IMG/VR virus record: IMGVR_UViG_3300044612_001159
Coordinates: 51,666-115,665 of that record
Direction: 5' to 3' (one strand)
Length of the DNA: 64,000 nucleotides
Source of the DNA: a virus
Below, in pieces: positions 40,201 to 48,905 of the stretch (position 1 is its first letter; the number at the start of each line of letters is the position of its first letter). The position numbers and the translations under genes were made by a program. The notes beneath the pieces are model-generated. The model was not told the DNA's origin and did no database searches. It saw only the letters and a list, made by a program, of their open reading frames with translations.

Positions 40201-43200
40201 TTGTATACACCTTTTGCTGGTCTTCTGTTAAAGTTTTAAAGTAATCTTCATTAAATGCATTAGTTCCTTTAACCTGTGGAATAATTTCGTACACCATGGT
40301 TGCTGTTAAATCTTTTTTGCCTTCAATGGCGTCAAGCATTGTGTTTAGTTGTTGATAGGCTGCATCATTTTCTGTGTAGTATTTAACCAAAACATTAGAC
40401 GGTATAACTGCGTTTAAATTGTTTAACTTAATCATATTTTTAGCAAAGTCTAGTGCGTCTGAATCTTCTTCAAATGCTGAAACTTTAGTAATAAATTGTG
40501 CCTGTACTGTTTTGTCAATATCTCCCTTAGCGTTAAGAATATTTTGAGCAGCAACACCAATTGATTCAGATGTAGCACCACTAAACTTTGTTATAATATT
40601 CATCATCTTTGGAGCAATGTCTTTGTTATCTGTTGCCATCTGAAGAAGTTGTCTAAAAACTGATGGAGGAATATCGCCACTTGCCATTTTTGCCTGAATT
40701 AAAAATTCTTGACCTTTATCTATTGCGCCATCTTTACGAAGTTGTCCTGCCTGTGCACCAACAACATCCATGTAAGCAATTTCATTTGGGTTATCTTTAT
40801 ATCTAGCCTTAGCAGCCTTTTTCATTCCACTCATCATTGACTCTTGCATTCCTCCAGCACTGTTGTACTGAGAAACAATATCTTCTTGAATAACTCTTTG
40901 TGCTGCTGTTAAATCATTTCTTTTATCAATTAACTTTTCTTGCAATTCATTTGCTTCATTAATTTTTCCTTGAAGTCTTAACTCTTCAACTTTCTTTTCC
41001 ATATACAAATCAAATGAATCTAGCATTTGCTTATTTTGCTCCATTGCAATTTTAGCATCTACTGCATATGCCGCTCCAAGTTGTGCAGATTGTTGAGTAA
41101 ATTTCTTTGAGGCAAAATATCCACCAATTGCTCCTGCTGCAGCACCGATACCGCCACCAATTATTGCTCCAACAGCATTTCCAAGAACTGGGACAACGCT
41201 TCCAAGAGCAGCACCAAGTGTTGCTCCTATCGCTGCGCCACCTGCAGCAGATGCGCCTATGCCTACCTTTTGCATTGTTTTTTGTCCAGCAAGTTTAGTA
41301 ATCATGCCAGCATTTTCAATGTTTGACATGTTTGACTGCATTCTCTTTTGATTTTCGGCAATCATTCTTGTTCTAACTTCAAGAGGGTTTTTATCTAAAT
41401 CCTCTCCGTTTGGTCCAAGAACTTTTTCCATTTGTGCAATAACTTTAAGGCCTATAGACATATCCCCTGCTTCTTTAGCAACATTCATTGCAAGACTTTT
41501 TGCCTGATTTACATCCATTGCTCCAGACATTACTGCAGTTGAAAGTTGACTTGTTAAATCAGAAACTGCTTGACCACCCCTGCCTGCTGCATTTTGTTTT
41601 GCTATGTTTTCAGTTAAAGCCTTTCCTTCTTTTGTTTGAGTAAAAGCCTCGCCGTATGTTGTTTTGCCTGTTGCTGGACCTAGCATTGAGAATGAATTCT
41701 TTCTTCTTAGATCCATTTGTTCTGATGCAGTTACTTTACCGCCAAACTTTGCGATACTTTGAATAGCAGAAGATGATCCTCTAAACTTTTCTGCTTCTTG
41801 CAAAACCTTTTCTTGAGCACTATTAAATGCCATTCTTAATGCAATAAATGCTCCAACTGTTGCTGTAAGCCCTGCAATTACTGCCATTACTGGGCTCTTT
41901 AGCATAGGCAAAATCATTGAAAGACCCATCAAAGGCATCATTATTTTTTGAGATATCTCCCCGACTTTTCCTGGAGCCATTGATCCTAGCATTGCAATAC
42001 CAGAAGCAGCCATGGCTGCGCCACCAACACCCATTCCTGGCCCCTTGCCTGCTGCGACTCTTGCGGTCCTCTTGCCTTCTCGCTTTTGAATATAAGACTT
42101 AATTCTTCCAGATGGGGTCATTTTTTCTCCATCTTGTGCCATGTTTGCAGCAACCACTGGCTGAGGAACTGGAGCCTGTGCTGCTATCTTACTTAGTCTC
42201 TTGTTATCTCTTTCTAACTTTTTTAGTTTACGACGAAGAGATTTTTGGTTAGCATCTATTGGCCCTGTTCCGTATAGAGCAGTTCTAGACGCTGCTGCAG
42301 CAGACTGTGAAATAGTTAGACCAATCTTTTGTCCTGTTGACTTAGCCTCTGCTATAGAAGATCTTGCTCCAGCAACTATTGATGAACCTATTGCACTGCT
42401 TGATTCTGGAGCATCTGCAAAACCAGGAACTCTTACACCTCTAGGACCTTGAACGATTCTCTTGCCCTTTTTGGGCTTATTCATTTCTCTTGTATCTTTT
42501 GGACTACCTGACTTAACGCCTCTAGTTTTTCTTCTTGTTTTTGGCTTTTCTGTTTTTCCATCTTCATCTTCAACCAATTCATCTGGCTTTACTAGAATAG
42601 CGTTATGCTTTGCGTGTACGAGTCTCCAGTTAACCTTTTTGCCTTCTTCAAGCCTGTCTATCATTGCCTGATAGTATTTTTGATCTTCTGGTCCAAGATT
42701 AAATTTTGCTATTGTTTCTTTTAGTTTTGGTAATGTTCTATCAATTTCAGCAATCATTGCTTTATGGTATTCATCAGGAGTCATATTCTTTGCAATGTCT
42801 GCCGTTGCATTTCCAAACCAGAACGGAGACTTTCCTGCTGCTGGGCCTTTAACTCCACTTAAATTCTTTTCTGCCATTTCAAGCATTGATGGCATTCTTT
42901 CTGCATAACCTCTTGCTCCAGATGCTCTATCTAGTACACCAGCCTTGCCAACATCTACCAACCTATTTCCGCCTAAGTTTCCTTTCTTTAGGTCGTCATC
43001 ACCACGAAGATTTGCTGCAACTAGTTGTCTAAAATATTGTTCCCTGCTAAAATTGCCTGACAATTCTTTTGGAGTAAACTTTGGATCATAGGCAGACTCA
43101 AGAGCAAACATTGTTTTTCCAGTGTATGGATCCTTAATAACTCTAAGTTCTTGCTTTGGAGCCTCAAGCCCATGAACATCTCTTGCTATTATTGTTGCTC

Positions 43201-46200
43201 TTTGCTCTGCAAGCGCTGCTCGCAAATCAGGCATTGGCTTTACATAAACTTTTTTGCCGTCTTCTGTTAGGAACACTCCAGAGGCATCACGAGCAGCAAC
43301 ATTGCTGTATCCAGTACCCTTTTCAAGTTGCTTGCCATATGTGGTAATTGGTCTGCCATCAATGTCTTCTGCGGTTAAGCCTTGTAGTGCTGCTCTTGCT
43401 TTTTCAAGAAGTTTTTTCCCTGCAGTACCGCCAATCTTTACTGCACCAGTGTCTCCACCAGATCTTCCAGTTTTAAATACCCAGTTTCCGTTTTTATCCT
43501 GTACTAAAGAACCATTATTTCTTTTATCTGTTAATGTCCAGTCATTTGGATTTTTAGACTTCTTCTTTCCACTAACTTCTGGTCTTTCGTATGCAACAAC
43601 CTTGTCACCATCTCGCTTAACATCAAGCATTATTCCTGGGGCTTTTTTAGCAAGATCCTCTATTGCAGAAACAACAGATGGGTTAGTGTTTGGAGCATAA
43701 GTTCTTATATTTTTGATAAGATCTTCAACAGCCATTTTCTTTGCGTCATACTTTATAGTTGAAGCAGATGCAGCGCCGATGCCAGCAACAGAGTATATCT
43801 TTTCAATTGCTGGTGCAATTCTTGGGTCTCTTGCAAGACCACCCATTACACCTGTTTTAAGATTACCCATTCGTGAGTATATTACTCTGTCACCTATTTT
43901 TGTTCCATCTGGAAGGTTTTGCAAAGACAATATTAAGTTTTTACGAATCTTGTTTGTTACTCTTGAAGCCTCGTCTGCGGTTAAATTAGAAGGTGGCTTC
44001 ATTAACTGAGAAGTCATTGTTTCTACAGCACGAGCCTTTCTTATTTCTGCCTCGTATTCTCTTACATCTAAAGCATTATTTGTAAGTTTCTTGTGAACTT
44101 CTTCTGGAATGTCAAACCCAAGTCCACGATATCCTAATGCTCTTTCAATTCCTCTTGCCCCAAGGCTTGTTCGTATATCTCCAAACTGATCAGAAATATT
44201 TCTTGTTTGCATTTGCTGTGGTTTGGTTGCATGTGCAAAAACTGTATCTGGTTTAGTTCTTTTCTTTTTAGTTTTAGGAACAGCCGTTCCATCATTAATT
44301 AAAGAAGTAATAACTGGTCTATTTGCTGGATCTTGTGCTGCTTGTGCAGGAATAACTGCTTCGCCAGGAGATAGCAATGCTGGGACAATATCGCCTGCAC
44401 CCATTGGTCCTGGAACTCTTTCAACGCCTGTTGAGTATCTTCTACTTTGTGGGATACCGCCACCTTTTCCACCTCTACCTACTGGTCCAGTAAATCCTAA
44501 TTGTGAAGCGATTGCCCTTTGATATGCTGCTGCAAGTGCATTTACTGCTGCAGTTTCAGAGGTAAAGGTTTGTCTAAGTTTTTGGTGAACTTGATCTAAT
44601 GATGCCGCTACTGCAGATGCCTCAAGTTGTTGTTGAGTTAAATAGTCTGTTTGGTTACCAAGTATCTGTGTTGATGAGCCAGCACGGTTAAACGAGGTTT
44701 TCATTGTTGCAAATAACTTAATTATATTTGCAAGTCCGTTAGCCAACAGACCGAATGTCATAAGAGCAATCGGTCCAATTGCTCCTAGCGCTACGGTGAG
44801 AATAGTTAAAAACTTTTTACTTCCTTCTCCCAGGTTATTAAATTTATCTAAAATCTTAGATGCAAATTCTACAATTGGAGTAAGAGCCTTTAAGAACTGC
44901 TCTCCAACTGGTGCAAGTGTTACCTTAAGATCTTCTATAGACTTTTTAAACTTATATGTTGTTGTATTTTCTATCTTGTCCAATTCTCGCTGTGACAGAA
45001 TTGCTAACTCTTCTGTTGTTGCTTTTGTTAATCCCAAAACTCTGGCTGCCTGAGAGCCCTCTGCAGTTACGTTCTTAAATAGTGTTGAAAGTCTTGAAAA
45101 CTGGAACTTTCCAAACAATTGCTCAATTGCTCTTGCACGATTAAGCGGATCTAGTGTATCTAAGGCTTGTGAAAACCCTACAACAGTTGCTGCAACATCT
45201 CCTTTATTTGCTTCAACAATACCTTTAATATTTATGCCAAGCCCTGCGAGCATCTTAGATGCTTTTTCAGATGGATTGATTAATGATGCTAAACCAGACT
45301 TAAGTGCGTTAGCGCCTTCTGATGCATTAATACCACCTTCCTTCATTGCTGTCAGGAAGAATGCAAGATCTTCAACATCTCCGCCCAATTGTTGAACCAC
45401 TGGTCCAGCCTTTGGAATTGCAACTGTTAAGTCTTCAATAGATACAACAGTTTGGTTTTCAACTGCGTTAAGGAAGTCAATCTTTTTTGCTAAATCTTCT
45501 GCTGCTACACCAAATGCATTTGTAACAGAAATAGTTGTCTCAAGTGCCTGCTCCTGTTCAACACCACCAAGAACAGCAAGTCTTGTTGCTTCGGTAACTT
45601 GTGCAGTAAGTTCTGCGCCCATCTTACCCATTGCTGCAGCATTTGCTGCCATCTCCATGGTTTTTTCTACCGCAACGCCATACTTAGTATATTCTTTTGC
45701 AAGTGTCTGTATCTGCTTAACCATTGCGTCAGTTTCTTCTTGCGTAGTAAACATTTCACCATAAACACGCTTAAACCTAATTGCTTGTTCTTCAAGTTTC
45801 ATGAAGGTTTTTGCAGCAGTAGATCCAAGAAGCATAAGCGGAACTGTAAAACCAACCATTAACTGGCGACCAGCCCACTGCGTATTCTTACCAAAATTTA
45901 ATAGATTTGTTGAGCCCTGCTTTAGTAATTGATTTAATAATTGCTGACGCTGTGCTGCAATCTGTGTTTGTGTAGCAAGATTTTTCATGTCCAGCGTAAG
46001 CGGTCTTACAGCAATGGCTTGAAGGGCTCCATTTGCCCCACGACCCATCTTTATATACTGGGTCTGGATATCTTTTACACGCTCTCGTGCAACTTTATTT
46101 ATTGTTTCAAATTCAGACTTAAAAAGCCTACCGAAAGTTTTAGTGGCTGCTCCAGTATATCTAAAATATTCTCTGGAGGATAGTTTATTTTTTTCTAAAG

Positions 46201-46438
46201 CATTAGTAAAGTGCTCTGTGCTTGTAGCAACCGTTCTCATGGCTGCTTGGAATTGTCCAGTAGCATTTATGCTGTTCATCAAGTTTTGTGCTTGATTTGC
46301 TGCTACCGCTGACGCTGCTGCGCCAGACTTTGACATCTGTGTGTGGAAGGCTGATATTTGACGCTGTAGAAGTTTTAAACTTGCTAAAGCATCTGACGTA
46401 TCAATATTTACATGAATATTGGATTGAACATCAGCCAT
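37286..46438 (-). CDS. Tape measure protein with embedded kinase-like domain (3050 aa)
   Basis: This giant helical protein sets tail length. An N-terminal TP901-type core (about 185-395) is followed by a membrane-like helix and the repeated VPALLSPGEAV/VPAMLTPGEFI motif (about 690 and 2970). Residues about 1040-1285 look like a protein-kinase fold: VYVK (Lys1067), Glu1078, DLKKGN (Asp1149, Lys1151, Asn1154) and DVG (Asp1162-Gly1164). A glycine-zipper segment (about 1723-1780) could enter the membrane. Long coiled coils and three Cys-rich repeats (about 2690-2750) follow. GAGGTG precedes the ATG. Confidence 0.95.
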   Translation of the reverse strand: MADVQSNIHVNIDTSDALASLKLLQRQISAFHTQMSKSGAAASAVAANQAQNLMNSINATGQFQAAMRTVATSTEHFTNALEKNKLSSREYFRYTGAATKTFGRLFKSEFETINKVARERVKDIQTQYIKMGRGANGALQAIAVRPLTLDMKNLATQTQIAAQRQQLLNQLLKQGSTNLLNFGKNTQWAGRQLMVGFTVPLMLLGSTAAKTFMKLEEQAIRFKRVYGEMFTTQEETDAMVKQIQTLAKEYTKYGVAVEKTMEMAANAAAMGKMGAELTAQVTEATRLAVLGGVEQEQALETTISVTNAFGVAAEDLAKKIDFLNAVENQTVVSIEDLTVAIPKAGPVVQQLGGDVEDLAFFLTAMKEGGINASEGANALKSGLASLINPSEKASKMLAGLGINIKGIVEANKGDVAATVVGFSQALDTLDPLNRARAIEQLFGKFQFSRLSTLFKNVTAEGSQAARVLGLTKATTEELAILSQRELDKIENTTTYKFKKSIEDLKVTLAPVGEQFLKALTPIVEFASKILDKFNNLGEGSKKFLTILTVALGAIGPIALMTFGLLANGLANIIKLFATMKTSFNRAGSSTQILGNQTDYLTQQQLEASAVAASLDQVHQKLRQTFTSETAAVNALAAAYQRAIASQLGFTGPVGRGGKGGGIPQSRRYSTGVERVPGPMGAGDIVPALLSPGEAVIPAQAAQDPANRPVITSLINDGTAVPKTKKKRTKPDTVFAHATKPQQMQTRNISDQFGDIRTSLGARGIERALGYRGLGFDIPEEVHKKLTNNALDVREYEAEIRKARAVETMTSQLMKPPSNLTADEASRVTNKIRKNLILSLQNLPDGTKIGDRVIYSRMGNLKTGVMGGLARDPRIAPAIEKIYSVAGIGAASASTIKYDAKKMAVEDLIKNIRTYAPNTNPSVVSAIEDLAKKAPGIMLDVKRDGDKVVAYERPEVSGKKKSKNPNDWTLTDKRNNGSLVQDKNGNWVFKTGRSGGDTGAVKIGGTAGKKLLEKARAALQGLTAEDIDGRPITTYGKQLEKGTGYSNVAARDASGVFLTEDGKKVYVKPMPDLRAALAEQRATIIARDVHGLEAPKQELRVIKDPYTGKTMFALESAYDPKFTPKELSGNFSREQYFRQLVAANLRGDDDLKKGNLGGNRLVDVGKAGVLDRASGARGYAERMPSMLEMAEKNLSGVKGPAAGKSPFWFGNATADIAKNMTPDEYHKAMIAEIDRTLPKLKETIAKFNLGPEDQKYYQAMIDRLEEGKKVNWRLVHAKHNAILVKPDELVEDEDGKTEKPKTRRKTRGVKSGSPKDTREMNKPKKGKRIVQGPRGVRVPGFADAPESSSAIGSSIVAGARSSIAEAKSTGQKIGLTISQSAAAASRTALYGTGPIDANQKSLRRKLKKLERDNKRLSKIAAQAPVPQPVVAANMAQDGEKMTPSGRIKSYIQKREGKRTARVAAGKGPGMGVGGAAMAASGIAMLGSMAPGKVGEISQKIMMPLMGLSMILPMLKSPVMAVIAGLTATVGAFIALRMAFNSAQEKVLQEAEKFRGSSSAIQSIAKFGGKVTASEQMDLRRKNSFSMLGPATGKTTYGEAFTQTKEGKALTENIAKQNAAGRGGQAVSDLTSQLSTAVMSGAMDVNQAKSLAMNVAKEAGDMSIGLKVIAQMEKVLGPNGEDLDKNPLEVRTRMIAENQKRMQSNMSNIENAGMITKLAGQKTMQKVGIGASAAGGAAIGATLGAALGSVVPVLGNAVGAIIGGGIGAAAGAIGGYFASKKFTQQSAQLGAAYAVDAKIAMEQNKQMLDSFDLYMEKKVEELRLQGKINEANELQEKLIDKRNDLTAAQRVIQEDIVSQYNSAGGMQESMMSGMKKAAKARYKDNPNEIAYMDVVGAQAGQLRKDGAIDKGQEFLIQAKMASGDIPPSVFRQLLQMATDNKDIAPKMMNIITKFSGATSESIGVAAQNILNAKGDIDKTVQAQFITKVSAFEEDSDALDFAKNMIKLNNLNAVIPSNVLVKYYTENDAAYQQLNTMLDAIEGKKDLTATMVYEIIPQVKGTNAFNEDYFKTLTEDQQKVYTTTIASVINVPDPQIVATDDYQTWLKENTVIEGRTYGGAQYKGLSQAALIAHYKEQQGFKAVTEGASITANAPAPGANKGSGNKPKSSPLDDLLKRLRDVRKNQIKVTEGFDASFKSLNKLFGGKKTIEIFSGIENDMRKLGAGEDLIELIVGMDPKEYEKQKGKLFEFDKKGNIIKIKDGAKSIGDALQSVKLGEFVSEQQKMANQIGNQTAALKRLQAAGIEGSVALEAVADATFAAAIANKKLSDEQIKKITKAWNKSTKAKREYAAVEAGIQEEQELKDRANLLTKITGAFESLTQEQLQAVMDSSALQGLLINFGIDNKDFKDLLQKAVDKARVELKLKQVTIEGMQDIFDTGYSNAMEAFDVEETRLRFKFDDENKKLKDEIKKAEELIAVKQEQIRIQEIGLKEIEDQEAKVNEKYDERLKALDEVEKANASISQQQKGQLTLAEALTSGDIAAAARAAQEMRAQSAADAVTKQRDALEKSREYELSQLRSKDGRSRIEIEGRIKELQDEIYDIEQKSLEPNRETLRLNELALEKAIEGITVLGKTRDAWERIKNEVDLARVSSAQFVKQMQDALNIVNALIAAYKNQTVNTDPIIPAGEYEGPGVTTCPPGFKLVNGNCVKSDAETVCPTGYKMVNGNCVKDETGAKPCPTGFSMVNGNCVQDDKGTTTTTPQGPCGPSRPYYNYYTGECVASQADIKPRGVNTTNTGGATTNNNSGSTGSSTADALNYGLNTGGSTAALHLEDLQRLANAVTVANITKNAGQTAGSHVNDLLNMKDRADAFNKEIVNANIKKMGATPYAHLDELTNTPAQKAASAAAFSAEVKAANAKKAAEEAAKKKAAADIKKFGGNAIAASQFANWKAMGGLIQRFAMGGFARGTDTVPAMLTPGEFIMSKYAVDSYGLDTMRKINNGELSSGSVYNNTYTLTVNAKTDANPDEIAQAVMATIKRVDDRRIRGVAIGGRR
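38195..38365 (-). repeat. Three tandem Cys-rich repeats in the tape measure gene
   Basis: The encoded units are CPPGFKLVNGNCVK, CPTGYKMVNGNCVK and CPTGFSMVNGNCVQ, spaced 20-21 codons, followed by a diverged GPCGPSRPYYNYYTGECV. DNA units share the block ACAGTTTCCATTTACCAT on the plus strand. Each has two cysteines, like small secreted-protein modules, and is unexpected in a tape measure protein. Confidence 0.85.
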
Positions 46439-46456
46439 CCATCAACACCTCTTTAT

Positions 46457-46780
46457 TTAGTTATTTACAAGATTACCAAGTAGAGTTGCGTCTGAAAGTC
46501 TAATTCCAGATGCCTCTTCGACAATCTTATATACTGTAGGAAGATCTATATTTTCTTCTAGGGCTTCCTTGTCTTCCGCCAACTCTGGCTTGTATTGTTG
46601 CATTGCGATTTGTACACACTCCATAAGTAGAGTCATTGACTTTTCATTGTCTTCCGCTACTTTGGCGATATCTTCAAACTTCTTCATAAACGGACGAAGT
46701 AGTGAGATCTTTAATGGTCTTACCTTGATCTTTGTTCCATCGATGAGAGTTACTGTCTTTTCTTCCGTGGCAGTTGCCAT
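46457..46780 (-). CDS. Tail assembly chaperone, short paralogue (107 aa)
   Basis: It matches the N-terminal half of the 226-residue gene just upstream (both have LIDGT, PLKI, the YKP/YAP region, and DLPTxYxx with ASGI/AAGI). This is the gpG-like chaperone domain that binds the tape measure. In most siphophages G and GT arise by frameshift; here two separate genes exist. It has its own extended -10 promoter and AAGGAGG. Confidence 0.85.
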   Translation of the reverse strand: MATATEEKTVTLIDGTKIKVRPLKISLLRPFMKKFEDIAKVAEDNEKSMTLLMECVQIAMQQYKPELAEDKEALEENIDLPTVYKIVEEASGIRLSDATLLGNLVNN

Positions 46781-46807
46781 TTATTCCTCCTTATAAGGTT
46801 AAAGTTA

Positions 46808-46816
46808 ATTATACCA
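46808..46816 (-). promoter_or_regulatory. Extended -10 promoter of the short tail chaperone
   Basis: TGG-TATAAT lies on the minus strand at 46816-46808, about 28 bases before the ATG at 46780, giving a short leader with AAGGAGG. Confidence 0.6.
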
Positions 46817-46837
46817 TAGCGGAGTCTATTTTTTTTG

Positions 46838-47518
46838 CTATTCTATAACCTCATAGGTTAGGCCCATTCCTATTCCAAAACCAGCCCTTTCTGCATTTTT
46901 ACCCTGAAGTGCAAGGATATCATTTCCATTTTCTGCTGCACCTTTACTAAATACCCTAGCCTTCATATCTTCCCATTCATTACTATTCCCTGAATTTTTA
47001 TCAAGATCAACACCCTGCATAGCAGCAGCAAATTTTTTATCACTATAATCTAAATCTCTTTTAGCCTTAATCGTTGCAGTTAGTTCTGGCATTGACAAAG
47101 ATTGTTCTAATTCCTCATAGTCTTTCCAAATGCCAATCAAAAACGCCTCTGCTTCTAATTTTGCTAAATCCAAAGTCTCCCAGGAAGATCCACTATCTAC
47201 GGCTTGAGACTTTACTGGCTCTTCTGATTTTTGATTAATCTTAATTCCTGCTGCAATATCGATAACCTCATATATTGTTGGTAAGTCTAAATTGTCTTCA
47301 AGGTCATCTATAGTTTTTATATATGGAGCATATTGCTTCATTGCTACAAGGGCACAAAGAACCAAGATAGATATTGATTCATCATCTGTTTTTGCTAATT
47401 TTATTGTTTCAAATTTTGTTAAAAATTCTCTAAGATATTTTATTTTAAGTGGAGCAGCCTCAACTATTGTTCCATCAATCAGAGAAAAACTTTTCTTTTC
47501 ATATACGCTTGTTGCCAT
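46838..47518 (-). CDS. Tail assembly chaperone, long GT-like paralogue (226 aa)
   Basis: The N-terminal 105 residues match the short paralogue. The C-terminal half (GIWKDYEELEQSLSMPEL, AKRDLDYSDKKFAAAMQGVDLD and WEDMKARVFS) is the T-like extension seen in frameshifted products of other actinophages. Here it is one continuous frame with no obvious slippery heptamer at the junction. There is no Shine-Dalgarno. TGG-TATACT ends 6 bases before the ATG, so the mRNA should be leaderless. Confidence 0.85.
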   Translation of the reverse strand: MATSVYEKKSFSLIDGTIVEAAPLKIKYLREFLTKFETIKLAKTDDESISILVLCALVAMKQYAPYIKTIDDLEDNLDLPTIYEVIDIAAGIKINQKSEEPVKSQAVDSGSSWETLDLAKLEAEAFLIGIWKDYEELEQSLSMPELTATIKAKRDLDYSDKKFAAAMQGVDLDKNSGNSNEWEDMKARVFSKGAAENGNDILALQGKNAERAGFGIGMGLTYEVIE

Positions 47519-47524
47519 TATATA

Positions 47525-47533
47525 AGTATACCA
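47525..47533 (-). promoter_or_regulatory. Extended -10 promoter giving a leaderless mRNA
   Basis: TGG-TATACT (minus, 47533-47525) ends 6 bases before the ATG at 47518. It lies directly after the terminator of the major tail protein gene. Confidence 0.7.
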
Positions 47534-47536
47534 AAT

Positions 47537-47566
47537 GGAAAAGCCCAGACCTTGTGAGTCTGGGCT
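47537..47566 (-). terminator. Intrinsic terminator of the major tail protein gene
   Basis: A perfect 9-bp stem, AGCCCAGAC with GTCTGGGCT (47566-47558 and 47550-47542), a 7-base loop and TTTT. It separates the tail tube gene from the tail chaperones, so levels can differ strongly. Confidence 0.88.
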
Positions 47567-47583
47567 AGTCCTATTAAGTTGTA

Positions 47584-48240
47584 TTAGTCGAGTGAACGAT
47601 CTACGATTTTACCGTATGATGCGTCATCGTTTGGAAGGAGACGGAATGATACTTCAAACATTGAAGCCTCATCACGCTTTGCTGATACTGTAACATTCTC
47701 AATTGAGAGTGCACGATATGCAACATAGATTCTTTCCTTTGGAGTTGCTGAAGAACCAGATCCTGGTCCTACTGCTACTAGTCCACGCTCTAGTGGAACG
47801 TCACCAATATCACCTGCGGACATCTTCAATGTTGAGAGTCCTGATGCTGATACTAGGTCTGTATCATCTGCTGCAATTGCAACTAGAAGATTTTCTAATG
47901 TTGCCTCTGCGAACGATGTATTTAGATTAACTGTCATACCTTGCTTGAATAGACGAGCAACGTCGAGAAGTTGATCTACTGCTACTTCACCGAAATCTGG
48001 CTGGAATGCGAGTTCCAAACCGTTCGATGTATAACCTACGTTTGTGTAATTTTCGTCATCGAGTGACAAAGTTTCCTTGTAGGATGTGGCGGATGCGGTC
48101 ATTGCTGGAAGATCTAGTAACGCTTGTGCGTCAGTAATCTTTCCAGTTGATGAGTTGTATCCGATTGGACCTGCATTATGCGTAAATAGTGCTGCTGCAC
48201 CTACGATAATGTTACTACTTGAACCACGGCTGTATGCCAT
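47584..48240 (-). CDS. Major tail tube protein
   Basis: The 218-residue beta-rich protein has the size and position of the tail tube subunit, before the chaperones and tape measure. It has its own promoter and terminator. Codons end in C or G much more often than in neighbours (for example TTC, AAC, GAC and AAG), as expected for a protein made in hundreds of copies. The call is from position, length and expression signals. Confidence 0.82.
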   Translation of the reverse strand: MAYSRGSSSNIIVGAAALFTHNAGPIGYNSSTGKITDAQALLDLPAMTASATSYKETLSLDDENYTNVGYTSNGLELAFQPDFGEVAVDQLLDVARLFKQGMTVNLNTSFAEATLENLLVAIAADDTDLVSASGLSTLKMSAGDIGDVPLERGLVAVGPGSGSSATPKERIYVAYRALSIENVTVSAKRDEASMFEVSFRLLPNDDASYGKIVDRSLD

Positions 48241-48291
48241 ATATTCTCACCTCTTTCATTTTATTAAAAGGGGGTTTGTTTCCTCACCATA

Positions 48292-48297
48292 ATTATA
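48292..48297 (-). promoter_or_regulatory. -10 element of the major tail protein gene
   Basis: TATAAT on the minus strand (48297-48292), about 50 bases before the ATG, with GAGGTG near the start. No clear -35 is visible. Confidence 0.55.
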
Positions 48298-48308
48298 CAG
48301 CCTTTTTA

Positions 48309-48905
48309 TTAGGGTATTAGGTCTGGGTATACAGCATGCCAGTCATAGTCTATGATCATCTTATTCCCCGCATAGGTGCGGGCTGTGCCAAAATCAATAA
48401 TATCTCTTGTTTCTTCCAACTGGTATATTTTAAAGTTATGGAAATATGGCACATAGAATGTTCCGTGTCCAGGGATTGTGGCTTTTGGTCGCAAAGTAAC
48501 TGGCTCTGTTTCTATGGATAGGTTTGATAATATCCATTCATTGATGTCTTCTGCTGACTCATCGCCACGATCTAAAAGGTCTTGAATCTTTTGAGTTATT
48601 CTAATTAAATTTGGAACAGCATTTTCTTCTAAAGCATTAAAATAATAAAGTAATTGCTCACACTTGATATGTGGAAATGGCATTCTTCTCATTTTAAACA
48701 TTCTATCATATATTGCAGCATTACCATTAAACACAAATACTCCAGGAGTTCCTTCTGTTAGATTGTTTATGGAAAACTCTTGAGCCAATCCAGCCATATC
48801 TGTTGGAACTGTTGGGAACATAGGGATTGCCCCAAAGTCTGGTCCAAGTTTTTGTTGTAAAAACGCATTTATAAATGATGGCGGATGATCAATAACTACA
48901 CTCAC
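48309..48905 (-). CDS. Tail terminator or tail-completion protein (198 aa)
   Basis: It is placed between neck genes and the tail tube gene, where the tail terminator normally lies. It is an alpha/beta protein with KMRRMPFPHIKCEQLLYYF and PGHGTFYVPYFHNF. The call is from synteny. It overlaps the upstream gene by four bases. Confidence 0.7.
   Translation of the reverse strand: MSVVIDHPPSFINAFLQQKLGPDFGAIPMFPTVPTDMAGLAQEFSINNLTEGTPGVFVFNGNAAIYDRMFKMRRMPFPHIKCEQLLYYFNALEENAVPNLIRITQKIQDLLDRGDESAEDINEWILSNLSIETEPVTLRPKATIPGHGTFYVPYFHNFKIYQLEETRDIIDFGTARTYAGNKMIIDYDWHAVYPDLIP

Noticed and set aside
46847-46861. TAACCTCATAGGTTA as a terminator of the GT-like gene
   Set aside because: The inverted repeat lies in the end of the coding region and is not followed by a T-run.
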